Shown here: one piece after another, positions 53,018 to 61,339 of the stretch
Position numbering within the stretch: the stretch's first letter is position 1
Layout of the letters: each line of letters starts with the position of its first letter
Origin: CAZQDP01 sp964592375
Lineage (GTDB): Bacteria > Bacillota > Clostridia > RUG12999
DNA length: 64,000 nucleotides
Assembly (NCBI GenBank): GCA_964592375.1
Contig: CAZQDP010000001.1
Location: 35,812-99,811 of the forward strand
Direction of reading: 5' to 3'
Program-made: the position numbers and the translations under genes
The notes under the pieces: generated by a model
Told to the model about the DNA's origin: nothing
Seen by the model: only the letters and a program-made list of their open reading frames with translations
The model's database searches: none

Positions 53018-54526
53018 ATGTTTCGCAATATGAAGTATCGGAAAGAGCTGGCGAAGAATGCGGTATTGGCATTACTGATTTGTTCCAGTCTTCTGCTATT
53101 TTTCAGAATATGGTATGTAGAAAAATTATGGCCCGGTGGCTATAATTTTTTTGCTAATTGGGGAATTGGCAGAATATTATCGTATAGCGGTAGCTCATGG
53201 CAGGACAATAAAAATACTGATATAACAGCTCAAAGCATGATGGGCCCAAGTACCATCATTTTTCAAAGTGGTGGGAAGAGATACACCATTGGCAGAAATG
53301 ATGCACTATACACACCGGTGTCTGAGGATGTCACGAAAGCAATTGGTGGCATTTTAAATGCTGAAAAACCACAAATCATGCCAAACACGAACGAATGGTT
53401 TGATGCACTAAAAGGAAAGTCTATATATATTAAATATGGTAATAATTATGATGCCGATTTATGGCTGAAATCTACCGGGTTATCATTTGAAGCGTTTGCG
53501 ATGGTGGAAACCGTAAGAGATATTATCCTGCTACCGAAGGATAGCGGTAGCCAATGGCCCGTGATGTATGTAAGAACGGAAAACAGTGAAATTTATAAAA
53601 TTTTATATCCGGAGCTCTCTTCGGTCATACCGGATATCATTCAGAAATATACGGCAGTTCTGCCTGCTCGAAATGCGCTTTTTTCCTTTGAACTTGGAGT
53701 GGATAAAATTAGAAATACTCCTAACGATGGCATCGCACTCAAGGTATTGGTGGAGCCTCATTTGCTTGTTGAACTTAGTGAGGCACTCGTTTTTAAGATC
53801 AGCACATCTTTGCCGGATGCACTAAAAAAACAGCAGAGTGTGGATGTAATCTATCTTGAAAATATACTCAATACATTTGGGTTTAAGCAGGGCGCAGTGC
53901 AGCATTATGTGGAGGCAGACAACACCATTTTATTTGTGGATAATTATGCAACCCTAAAGTTATACCCAGCCGGAATAATTCAATATGAAGCCATCGAGGA
54001 TGATAAGGGATTGGAACTGTTTAAATATAATGGTGAACCATCTACTGCGTTTTTTGTAAATACATTGCTCAGCAGTGCTCAGTTTGCCAGCGCAGTGATG
54101 AAAGTAACGGAAACCACGGGTGCGCAAATTTATTTGGAGTCCGATATTACGAAGAAAAATTCCAACGGAAGGTTTGATCTTGCTTTTGGATATTATGTCA
54201 GTGGACGGCCCGTTATTTTCTCGCAGGATGAAATGTCGACCTATGGCATTGAACTTTCGGTGGTGAATGGTAGACTGAAAAAATACAAGCAGCATATCAG
54301 GAAATTTACGGTATTGGATCAGCCAAACAAAGTAAAGCCAATGATTATGGCTTTGGACGAGGTATATAAGGAGCTTTTCTCTGCAAACACGAAGGCAATG
54401 GTGGATGATATTTACATCGCTTATGTGGATCATGAACAGCAAGTTTCACCGATGTGGGTTGCGGACATCGAAAATCAAATGGGTATGGTGAAAATCAATG
54501 GGGAGTATACGCTAAATCAACAGTGA
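53018..54526 (+). CDS. yycH: YycH family regulator of WalK
   Basis: YycH is a membrane-anchored extracytoplasmic protein that interacts with WalK. The 502-residue product has one N-terminal membrane segment (NAVLALLICSSLLLFFRIWY) and a large outer domain, the size and topology of YycH. Sequence identity looks low, and the assignment leans on its place between walRK and yycI. ATG 53018 is one base after the previous stop, behind GGAGAATAG. Confidence 0.8.
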   Translation: MFRNMKYRKELAKNAVLALLICSSLLLFFRIWYVEKLWPGGYNFFANWGIGRILSYSGSSWQDNKNTDITAQSMMGPSTIIFQSGGKRYTIGRNDALYTPVSEDVTKAIGGILNAEKPQIMPNTNEWFDALKGKSIYIKYGNNYDADLWLKSTGLSFEAFAMVETVRDIILLPKDSGSQWPVMYVRTENSEIYKILYPELSSVIPDIIQKYTAVLPARNALFSFELGVDKIRNTPNDGIALKVLVEPHLLVELSEALVFKISTSLPDALKKQQSVDVIYLENILNTFGFKQGAVQHYVEADNTILFVDNYATLKLYPAGIIQYEAIEDDKGLELFKYNGEPSTAFFVNTLLSSAQFASAVMKVTETTGAQIYLESDITKKNSNGRFDLAFGYYVSGRPVIFSQDEMSTYGIELSVVNGRLKKYKQHIRKFTVLDQPNKVKPMIMALDEVYKELFSANTKAMVDDIYIAYVDHEQQVSPMWVADIENQMGMVKINGEYTLNQQ

Positions 54527-54570
54527 TTGCTGATGGGCGGCAAGCAAACTGCGCCTGAGAGGAAGGGAAT

Positions 54571-55413
54571 ATGAACTGGTCGAGAATAAAAACGATTTTA
54601 ATTCTTTTATTTAGTGTGGTGAATATTGTATTGGTGGTAAATATTCTGATTACAACCAATCGTGCCACGACGGTGAATGTAGATACCATTACCAATACAG
54701 TTCAAATTCTTGAAAGAAACCATATAAGCATTCAAGAAGCACTCATCAGTAGCAAAATGGAAAGCATGGGGATTACTGAGGTGGAAAATGCTTTGGCAGA
54801 TAAAGAAGTCTTCATCCAAAGAATGCTTGGCGAAGGATATGCACAAAATGAAAATCAATATGTGCTTGGCAATAAAACATTGCTTTTCACCCAAAGCTAT
54901 TTTGAATACACCGATACAGATCCTCAAGAAAACTTGGCCTCACAGCAGCAAATTACTGACTATACGAGCGATTTTTTAGAAGCCGCAGGGATTAGGGATG
55001 CCAAAAAGAAAATTCATTTTGTTTCACCAAGTGAGGATGGAAAATTTTTTATAACCTATATGCAGTACATAGATGATTTGCCTTTATTTGATTCCATTAT
55101 ACAAGTAGTTGCAGATGAAACTGGCATACAAAGCATGAAGGGATACTGGGTACAGCAAAGCACTCAGGCACTTGTTTCCGGAGCGAAAACGCCACTACGC
55201 CATATCACCGGGATACTGGTGGATATGATCAATAACCCCGGCATTTCCGGCGAGGTTCAAATTACCGGAATAGAAACCGGATACAGCATTGGCAATAGCC
55301 GAAATGATATGTCTCACAGAGTGTTGCCCGCCTTTCCGGCATACAAAGTTCATTTATCAACCGGTGAAGAGCTTGTTTTTGATGGCATTTCAGGGAAATA
55401 CATCGGGAAATAA
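54571..55413 (+). CDS. yycI: YycI family regulator of WalK
   Basis: The 280-residue product begins MNWSRIKTILILLFSVVNIVL, the typical YycI start with one membrane segment, followed by an outer domain. Together with YycH it forms a complex that tunes WalK. The usual next genes walJ (yycJ) and htrA are missing; the operon ends here at a strong terminator. Confidence 0.87.
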   Translation: MNWSRIKTILILLFSVVNIVLVVNILITTNRATTVNVDTITNTVQILERNHISIQEALISSKMESMGITEVENALADKEVFIQRMLGEGYAQNENQYVLGNKTLLFTQSYFEYTDTDPQENLASQQQITDYTSDFLEAAGIRDAKKKIHFVSPSEDGKFFITYMQYIDDLPLFDSIIQVVADETGIQSMKGYWVQQSTQALVSGAKTPLRHITGILVDMINNPGISGEVQITGIETGYSIGNSRNDMSHRVLPAFPAYKVHLSTGEELVFDGISGKYIGK

Positions 55414-55423
55414 TATTATCATT

Positions 55424-55453
55424 AAAAAGAGGCTGCACCCGCAGCCTCTTTTT
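55424..55453. terminator. Bidirectional terminator between yycI and GH3
   Basis: AAAAAGAGGCTGC (55424-55436) and GCAGCCTCTTTTT (55441-55453) form a perfect 13-bp stem with an ACCC loop, serving both convergent genes. Confidence 0.95.
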
Positions 55454-55461
55454 AACTATTC

Positions 55462-57627
55462 TTAGTACTTTAACTGTTTACAAGCTCCAACCAGAGTAAA
55501 CGATGCTTTTTGTACCGTTGTGCCTGTAAGCACAAAACTCCGCTTATCCGGCTGTGTGGGACCGATAAACACTTCGAATATGCCGGGTTCTAGCACTGCA
55601 TTTCCTTCTTCATCAATCAGTGCCATATCTCTTGACTTTATCGTGAAATCCACTACTTTTGATTGTTTTGGCGCAAGCGTAATTCTTTTTATACCAAAAA
55701 GTTGGTAGTGGGGGGCTGTTGTACTTGTTTCTACATCTCTTAAATAGAGCTGTACCACCTCGTCGGATTTCATTTTACCGACATTGGTAACCTTCACGCT
55801 GCATTTTACGTTATCACCTACATCCACAATATCTTTACTCAGTGCAATGGTGCTATACTGAAACTTTGTATAGGACAGCCCATAGCCAAATGGATAAAGT
55901 GGCGTTGTTTCTATGTACTTATAGGTTCGGCCTTTCATGGAATAATCGCAAAAATCAGGAAGCTCCTCAGTAGTGCGATAGAAGGTCACCGGTAATCTTC
56001 CGGCTGGACTGAATTTGCCAAATATCGCATCTGCAACCGCAATACCGCCACGACCTCCGGGGTACCATGCATTGAGAATTGCAGGAATGTGCTCATCCGC
56101 CCAAGTAACAGAAAGTGCACTGCCGCACATCAGCACAAGAACAATTGGTTTGCCTGTTGCGCTTATCGCTTCAATTAAATCCTGTTGAATACCCGGAAGA
56201 TTTAAATCGTTTTTATCGCCGCTGGCATATACATTAGATGCATCACCTTCTTCTCCTTCTATGGTGCCATCCAAACCCATGCACATTATCACCACATCCG
56301 AAAGCTCAGCCATTGCAAGGGCTTCGGAAAAACCGTCTTTGGCAGTAAGAGCATGGCGCGCTCTGTCACGGAATAGGGTACAGCCTTCTGTATATCGAAC
56401 ACGCACATCTTTGCCAACTGCGAGGCGAATACCATCTAGCACCGTAATATATTGCGAGGCACGGCCTTGGTAGTTGCCTTCAAGCGCGGCGCGGGAATCT
56501 GCATTCGGACCGATAACTGCAATGGATTTCAGCTTCTTTTTATTAAGAGGCAGAAGACCTTCTTCATTTTTAAGTAGCGTAACTGACTTTCTTGCCGCTT
56601 CCACTGCATAATCATTGTGCTTTTTACAGTCCACAACATCGAAGGGGATTTTTGTATAGGATACATCCTCCGGATGGTCAAACATACCAAGCCGCATACG
56701 AGTAGTAAACAGCCTTTCAACTGCAGTATCCACCTCTATATCTGTAATTAATCCTTCATTTATGGCAATTTGTATATTAAGAAACATATTACCGCAGTTA
56801 AGGTCACAGCCATTGCGAACGGCAAGAGCAGCAGACTCTGGGGCGGTTGCAGTTATCTTGTGGTGCATATGAAAATCCTTAATGGCCCAGCAATCGGATA
56901 CAACATGCCCATCAAAGCCCCATTCCTTTCTTAATATATCCGTAAGTAGCATTTTACTGCCACAGCAAGGCTCGTCATTGGTTCGATTATATGCGCCCAT
57001 AATAATTTCGACATTGCCCTTCTTTACACAATCGCGAAATGCAGGCAAATAGGTTTCTCGCAAGTCTTTTTTAGAAACCACCGCATTAAAGGAGTGGCGC
57101 AAGTTTTCCGGACCACTATGTACTGCAAAGTGTTTCGCACAAGCCGCGGCCTTCATATATTTTTTATCGCTACCTTGAATACCTTTCACAAAGACAACGC
57201 CAAGCAGGCCTGATAAATATGGATCTTCCCCAAAGGTTTCATGGCCTCTGCCCCAGCGTGGATCGCGGAATATATTCACATTGGGTGACCAAAAGGTAAG
57301 CCCCTTATAAATGTCAATGTCGCCACGTTTCACATATTCATGATGCTTCGCACGACCTTCATCAGAAATCATACTGCCTACTTTTTTTAAAATAGTTTCA
57401 TCAAATGTAGCAGCAAGCCCTATTGCCTGGGGAAACATGGTAGCAACGCCTGCCCTGGCAACACCGTGCAATGCCTCATTCCACCAATTGTATTTTGGTA
57501 TGCCAAGTCTTGGGATGGCAGGGGAGGTATATACCATTTGCGACACCTTTTCTTCCAGTGTCATCCTTGCCACAAGGTCCTTTGCACGCTCTTTAAAGTC
57601 AAGCTTTGTGTTTTTGTAATCTTCCAT
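55462..57627 (-). CDS. Beta-glucosidase / beta-xylosidase, glycoside hydrolase family 3
   Basis: This 721-residue enzyme hydrolyses beta-linked glucosides or xylosides. The N-terminal barrel has KHFAVHSGPENLRH and the nucleophile aspartate in GHVVSDCWAI. The second domain has MGLDGTIEGEEGDASN for the acid/base, and a C-terminal fibronectin-III-like domain follows (GDNVKCSVKVTNVGKMKSDEV). There is no signal peptide. The frame extends to 57696, but GGAGG before ATG 57627 marks the start. The specificity between glucose and xylose cannot be fixed from the sequence. Confidence 0.94.
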   Translation of the reverse strand: MEDYKNTKLDFKERAKDLVARMTLEEKVSQMVYTSPAIPRLGIPKYNWWNEALHGVARAGVATMFPQAIGLAATFDETILKKVGSMISDEGRAKHHEYVKRGDIDIYKGLTFWSPNVNIFRDPRWGRGHETFGEDPYLSGLLGVVFVKGIQGSDKKYMKAAACAKHFAVHSGPENLRHSFNAVVSKKDLRETYLPAFRDCVKKGNVEIIMGAYNRTNDEPCCGSKMLLTDILRKEWGFDGHVVSDCWAIKDFHMHHKITATAPESAALAVRNGCDLNCGNMFLNIQIAINEGLITDIEVDTAVERLFTTRMRLGMFDHPEDVSYTKIPFDVVDCKKHNDYAVEAARKSVTLLKNEEGLLPLNKKKLKSIAVIGPNADSRAALEGNYQGRASQYITVLDGIRLAVGKDVRVRYTEGCTLFRDRARHALTAKDGFSEALAMAELSDVVIMCMGLDGTIEGEEGDASNVYASGDKNDLNLPGIQQDLIEAISATGKPIVLVLMCGSALSVTWADEHIPAILNAWYPGGRGGIAVADAIFGKFSPAGRLPVTFYRTTEELPDFCDYSMKGRTYKYIETTPLYPFGYGLSYTKFQYSTIALSKDIVDVGDNVKCSVKVTNVGKMKSDEVVQLYLRDVETSTTAPHYQLFGIKRITLAPKQSKVVDFTIKSRDMALIDEEGNAVLEPGIFEVFIGPTQPDKRSFVLTGTTVQKASFTLVGACKQLKY

Positions 57628-57687
57628 ATTCATCCTCCGTTTTTCCATTCTATGAGGGAACGGCGCATATTCAGCGTCCCATCCAAT

Positions 57688-57716
57688 ATCATACACATAA
57701 AAGCATAAAAATTCAA
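57688..57716 (-). promoter_or_regulatory. Promoter of the GH3 gene
   Basis: On the minus strand TTGAAT (57716-57711) and TATGAT (57693-57688) are 17 bases apart. Confidence 0.6.
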
Positions 57717-57826
57717 TAGACAGTTATTGCTCTTTGATAGACAAATCTTGCTCTGATACTTCAAAAGAATAGGCCAACCATTTCTCGTTTTTATTCAAAT
57801 TATATATAGACGATGCATATATTTTA

Positions 57827-57835
57827 TGGTATAAT
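57827..57835 (+). promoter_or_regulatory. Extended -10 promoter of the DUF2334 gene
   Basis: TGGTATAAT (57827-57835) is an extended -10 element; no clear -35 is needed or seen. Confidence 0.55.
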
Positions 57836-57868
57836 TCATATAAAATCAAAAAAGGATGCTGCATATTG

Positions 57869-59212
57869 ATGTTGATAATAAGAAAGTACCTGATGGGAAC
57901 GACGAATTTACTGATATTACTGGCCATTGTATCCATTTTTCAAGGATGTAGTGTCATTGGAATGAAGGATGATGATATCGCAAAAGGACCTATAAACAGC
58001 GCCAGCTTTACGAAAGTGGTACCTTTTCAAAGCGAACAAATGGGCGAAGCGATTGAAAACATCGAAGTCATATTTGAAGGCAAAACGATATATATTGGTA
58101 ATGTGCTTTCTGAGGCAAGTCGATTATACTTTCCGCTTCTTGGCACTTTAAAAGCCATGGGAGCAGAGGTGAATTGCGAAAAATCCAAAGTGGAGGCGAA
58201 AATAGGGCAGGTTCCGGTTGTGTTTCATATTGATGAGGGTAAATTTGAATGTTTTGGTGAAGAAAAACCGTTCATCATAAAGCCAATTGACTATGGAGAT
58301 GATTATTATTTATCTATTTTTGATTTTTGCAGTAGTGCTGGGCTACTTTGCTCATGGAATTTCCCGGAACGCAAAATCATACTCAGCACCGGCTTTACTC
58401 CGAAGATAGGCGATGTGAGCAGTGGCAATCGGCCGGCGCTAATTCGCCTGGAAGATATCGCATCACTCGGCGCAGATAATACACCGGATGAGATGGCAAA
58501 GCAAAGAGCGATTGCAGATTATTTATATTCGCAAGGGGTTGCTTTTGCAGCTGCGGTTGTGCCACGATATATAAATCCACCCAGGGGGATTGATAATCAG
58601 CCGGCAGAGGAATATACATTTGATGGCGCCGAATTTGTATATACATTAGATTATTTTGTGGGCAGAGGCGGAGTGTTAGGTCTGCATGGCTATACACACC
58701 AAAATGGAAATGGAAAATCCCTCTTTGATAAGGAATTTGGCACCGGCATCTTGGATACCAAAGAGGAAACGGTGAGGCGAATAGCGCTTGCAAAGCAGGC
58801 TGCTTCAAAGCTAAAGCTAAACATTTATTTCTTTGAGTTTCCTCATTATATTCAAACAATCAAGCAGTATCAGTGGGTTACGGGATATTTCGATTGCATG
58901 TATCAATGGTCCGGCGATCATGTGAAATACGTATTTAGTGGACTAAAAAAGGTGAAGCTTGTACCAACGCCTCTTGGATATATGGATTTGGATGAGGACA
59001 TTGATGAGAAAATTGCGGAAATTAAGTCTTTTCCGGAAAATAAGCTCATGAGTATATTTGTGCATCCTCTGGTGGAGCTTAGTCATATCGATATCAATTG
59101 GAGCTCTCTTGGCACCACGGTTACCTATGATGAGAATTCTCCACTGCACCTCATTGTAAAGGCGATGAAAGAAAAGGGCGCACACTTTGTCAGCGTGCGA
59201 GATGTTCAGTAA
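57869..59212 (+). CDS. Lipoprotein with stalk-like domain and DUF2334 deacetylase-like domain
   Basis: This 447-residue protein has a lipoprotein signal (LLILLAIVSIFQGCS) with lipobox cysteine near residue 27. Residues ~65-165 resemble the copper-amine-oxidase N-terminal-like (stalk) domain common in clostridial wall proteins. From ~190 on, PALIRLEDIASLG, ADYLYSQGVAFAAAVVPRY and LGLHGYTHQNG match DUF2334, a divergent NodB/polysaccharide deacetylase fold; the HGYTHQ histidines and the early Asp could bind metal. It is transcribed divergently from GH3. A cell-surface polysaccharide deacetylase is plausible but unproven. Confidence 0.8.
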   Translation: MLIIRKYLMGTTNLLILLAIVSIFQGCSVIGMKDDDIAKGPINSASFTKVVPFQSEQMGEAIENIEVIFEGKTIYIGNVLSEASRLYFPLLGTLKAMGAEVNCEKSKVEAKIGQVPVVFHIDEGKFECFGEEKPFIIKPIDYGDDYYLSIFDFCSSAGLLCSWNFPERKIILSTGFTPKIGDVSSGNRPALIRLEDIASLGADNTPDEMAKQRAIADYLYSQGVAFAAAVVPRYINPPRGIDNQPAEEYTFDGAEFVYTLDYFVGRGGVLGLHGYTHQNGNGKSLFDKEFGTGILDTKEETVRRIALAKQAASKLKLNIYFFEFPHYIQTIKQYQWVTGYFDCMYQWSGDHVKYVFSGLKKVKLVPTPLGYMDLDEDIDEKIAEIKSFPENKLMSIFVHPLVELSHIDINWSSLGTTVTYDENSPLHLIVKAMKEKGAHFVSVRDVQ

Positions 59213-59241
59213 AATAATAAGATAAGGGCAAGTGTGGCTAT

Positions 59242-59817
59242 ATGCTAAAACTTTTCATAACACTCAGCGCACAAACCACTGCAGACGTAGCGAAAACGAT
59301 GTGCGGATGGGGCAATGCTGAAATTACAAAAGAGGGAAAGCAGCAAATGCTGCAGCTTTCAAGAGCATTGGTTTGCCATCCGATTGACGCAGTATATGCA
59401 AGTGACCTCATTCGAGCCTACCGCACCGCTTGCACCATATATCCGAAAAAGCCCATCACGGATCATAGACTCAGAGAGCGAGATATTGGCGCATGGGAAG
59501 GGCTCAGCTTGCAAGAGCTGCAAAACAGGTATCCTCACGCCACAAGCGATATGGACATGGAAAAATGGATACATATCCAGCCTCCCGGGGGAGAAAACTT
59601 ATTTCAAGTACAAGATAGGGTAAAGGATTTTTTGGCTACCATGCCAAGAGAAGGCAGTTACCTTATTGTTGCGCATCAAGATATTCTGCGCATTCTTACT
59701 TGCCTTCTTTTTCATCTGCCCGATAAAGCATATTGGAATTTCAACTTTGAACAGGGCAAGTATTCCTTATATGAAAATCATACCGGTATATGGACAATGG
59801 TAAAAATGAATAGTTAA
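59242..59817 (+). CDS. Histidine-phosphatase-fold protein lacking the catalytic RHG motif
   Basis: This 191-residue protein clearly belongs to the phosphoglycerate mutase superfamily: YASDLIRAYRTA, LRERDIGAWEGLSLQEL, PPGGENLFQVQDRV and VAHQDILRIL. However, the N-terminal RHGE motif is replaced by SAQTT, so both the phosphorylated histidine and its arginine are lost. The last motif has HQ in place of HG. Frame and length are otherwise normal, so it is more likely a binding or regulatory pseudoenzyme than a decaying gene. It follows the DUF2334 gene after 29 bases. Confidence 0.82.
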   Translation: MLKLFITLSAQTTADVAKTMCGWGNAEITKEGKQQMLQLSRALVCHPIDAVYASDLIRAYRTACTIYPKKPITDHRLRERDIGAWEGLSLQELQNRYPHATSDMDMEKWIHIQPPGGENLFQVQDRVKDFLATMPREGSYLIVAHQDILRILTCLLFHLPDKAYWNFNFEQGKYSLYENHTGIWTMVKMNS

Positions 59818-59824
59818 ACTTTTT

Positions 59825-59853
59825 GGCGGCTTCTTTTGGGAAGTCGCCTTTCT
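59825..59853 (+). terminator. Probable terminator
   Basis: GGCGGCTTC (59825-59833) pairs with GAAGTCGCC (59840-59848) with one G-U pair; the T-tail is short. Confidence 0.65.
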
Positions 59854-59954
59854 GTATTAAAATGAAAATATGCCATGAGTGTTATTTTTTGGTGCTGTTG
59901 CATATGATAGTGATGAGGTAATCATGCAGCAAAGTAATGAATATGGAGGGTTCT

Positions 59955-60209
59955 ATGGATTATAAAGACGGGTTCCCAAAAATAAGCAAAGAGGATATTA
60001 AAAAGGTGGCTTCCCTGACAAATGATGAAATCAAGGAGAAGCTTAAAAGCATGGGCGGCAATGAAAAAATAAATCAAATGCTTAAAAATGCGGATATGGA
60101 TAAGTTCAGAGAAAAGATGAAAAGCATTGATGCCGGCTCCTTGCAAGAGGCACTGGGTAGGATGGACAGCAAAACAATCGATAAAATCAAGAATTTATTC
60201 AAAAAGTAA
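59955..60209 (+). CDS. Small helical protein, unknown (small-protein cassette 1)
   Basis: The 84-residue product is highly charged and almost wholly helical (SKEDIKKVASLTNDEIKEKL, then DKFREKMKSIDAGSLQEALG). There is no membrane segment, cysteine or known motif. ATG 59955 follows GGAGG, which lies in the short in-frame upstream stretch. It is the first of three closely spaced small genes (13 and 17 bases apart), so they are very likely one operon. Similar small proteins are seen in spore-forming Clostridia, but I know no function. Confidence 0.65.
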   Translation: MDYKDGFPKISKEDIKKVASLTNDEIKEKLKSMGGNEKINQMLKNADMDKFREKMKSIDAGSLQEALGRMDSKTIDKIKNLFKK

Positions 60210-60222
60210 CGGAGGTGATTTT

Positions 60223-60549
60223 GTGGCAGGCGATATCGACAAAGCGGTGCAAGTCATCGGTGAACTGCTAAACGATGGGGAAACAGCAGGAAAAATATCA
60301 GAAATAATGAACGCAATTGGAGAAGAGAGCAATCAAATTATTCCAGCGCTTGGCGGGGATATGATGAATAAGATGAAGGGCATATATGATACTTTTAATA
60401 ATGATGGCGATCATCGAATTGTTCTTCTTACAGCTCTTCGGCCATATATGAGTAAAAAACGCTCCGATAAAATCGACAGTGCAATCAAAATGATGCAACT
60501 ATTCAAGGTTGTCAATGTTATGGGCGGTGACATCAAAAAACTGTTTTAA
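60223..60549 (+). CDS. Small helical protein, unknown (small-protein cassette 2)
   Basis: The 108-residue product starts at GTG 60223 directly behind the strong SD GGAGGTGA. It is mainly helical and has a distinctive segment VLLTALRPYMSKKRSDKIDS followed by AIKMMQLFKVVNVM. This 'LLxALRPYxSxKRxxKID' pattern looks like a conserved motif of small clostridial proteins of unknown role. No membrane segment is clear. It lies 13 bases after the first and 17 bases before the third gene of the cassette. Confidence 0.65.
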   Translation: MAGDIDKAVQVIGELLNDGETAGKISEIMNAIGEESNQIIPALGGDMMNKMKGIYDTFNNDGDHRIVLLTALRPYMSKKRSDKIDSAIKMMQLFKVVNVMGGDIKKLF

Positions 60550-60566
60550 CAAATGGGGGTGGGTTG

Positions 60567-60812
60567 TTGAATAGGGAGTATTACAGATATTATGAAAAAG
60601 AGAATCAGGAAGAGAATGAGTGCGATAGGTGCGATCATTCAGATACACCATCATGCTGCGGAAATAAAAATCCTTTTTCGGACTTATTTGGTCTCAAGGA
60701 TGACGATATTGTACTGCTGATCATCATCTTTGTGCTATTTATGGACAAAAAGGATAATGAATATCTTATTTTGGTTCTGATGCTGCTATTTATCATCGGT
60801 TTGGACTATTAA
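60567..60812 (+). CDS. Small Cys-containing membrane protein, unknown (small-protein cassette 3)
   Basis: The 81-residue product starts at TTG 60567 (or 60564) behind GGGGGTGGG. The N-terminal half is polar with four cysteines (CDRC and SCC). The C-terminal half has two short hydrophobic stretches, DDIVLLIIIFVLFM and YLILVLMLLFIIG, divided by charged DKKDNE. Such acidic-hairpin membrane mini-proteins are frequent in spore-forming Clostridia, without a known role. The cysteines might bind metal. Confidence 0.65.
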   Translation: MNREYYRYYEKENQEENECDRCDHSDTPSCCGNKNPFSDLFGLKDDDIVLLIIIFVLFMDKKDNEYLILVLMLLFIIGLDY

Positions 60813-60859
60813 CATATGCCACACTGAACAGTATATAGAAAAACATATACATATTGTAG

Positions 60860-60888
60860 TTGATTTAAGCCCGAAGATGTGGTATAAT
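60860..60888 (+). promoter_or_regulatory. Promoter of smpB-ssrA
   Basis: TTGATT (60860-60865) and TATAAT (60883-60888) are 17 bases apart, with TGG before the -10 (extended -10). Confidence 0.75.
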
Positions 60889-60972
60889 ATAAAAGAAGAG
60901 TAGGGGGCCTCCTCGGTTGGTGAAAGAGGTTGGTATAATCCTTACGATTGTAAAGAAGTATGCTAATCATAA

Positions 60973-61015
60973 ATGGATCATAGGTGGTATGCGTATGTAT
61001 GCCGCCTATATCCAT
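60973..61015 (+). other. Long hairpin in the smpB leader
   Basis: ATGGAT (60973-60978) and ATAGGTGGTAT (60980-60990) pair with ATGCCGCCTAT (60999-61009) and ATCCAT (61010-61015). This gives 17 pairs with two G-U pairs and a single bulged C, and an eight-base loop. It ends nine bases before the SD GGAGG of smpB. No T-run follows, so it is not a simple terminator; it may control translation or mRNA processing. Confidence 0.8.
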
Positions 61016-61038
61016 CTAAAGTGACGGAGGATAAAGCT

Positions 61039-61316
61039 ATGCCAGGGCAGGACAGCATGAAGATAATCGCAAAGAATAAACAAGCAACACATCTTTATTT
61101 TCTGGAAGAGCTGCTGGAAGNNNNNNNNNNNNNNNNNNNNNNNNNNNNNNNNNNNNNNNNNNNNNNNNNNNNNNNNNNNNNNNNNNNNNNNNNNNNNNNN
61201 NNNNNNNNNNNNNNNNNNNNGGCAAGAAACTGCACGATAAAAGGGATAGCGCGGCAGAAAAAGATGCAAAGCGCAGTATTGACCGTGTATTAAAAGAGAG
61301 TAACAGGCAAGACTAA
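61039..61316 (+). CDS. smpB: SsrA-binding protein SmpB (interrupted by assembly gap)
   Basis: SmpB carries tmRNA to stalled ribosomes. The N-terminal 27 residues (IIAKNKQATHLYFLEELLE) and the C-terminal 32 residues (GKKLHDKRDSAAEKDAKRSI and VLKESNRQD) are plainly SmpB. The middle is hidden by 100 Ns. The full protein should be about 155 residues, so about 280-290 bases are missing and the N-run understates the gap. The two parts are not in the same frame across exactly 100 bases, as expected for an arbitrary gap. ATG 61039 follows CGGAGG. ssrA starts 23 bases after the stop. Confidence 0.93.
61121..61220. other. Assembly gap (100 N)
   Basis: Exactly 100 Ns inside smpB mark a scaffold join of unknown length. 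Other missing DNA at this point cannot be excluded, but both flanks are from smpB. Confidence 0.99.
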
Positions 61317-61339
61317 CATTGCAGGGCAATGAAATATAA

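Noticed and set aside
60973..61293. A reading frame that crosses the N gap
   Set aside because: It is only open because of the unknown bases; the true gene on both flanks is smpB in other frames.
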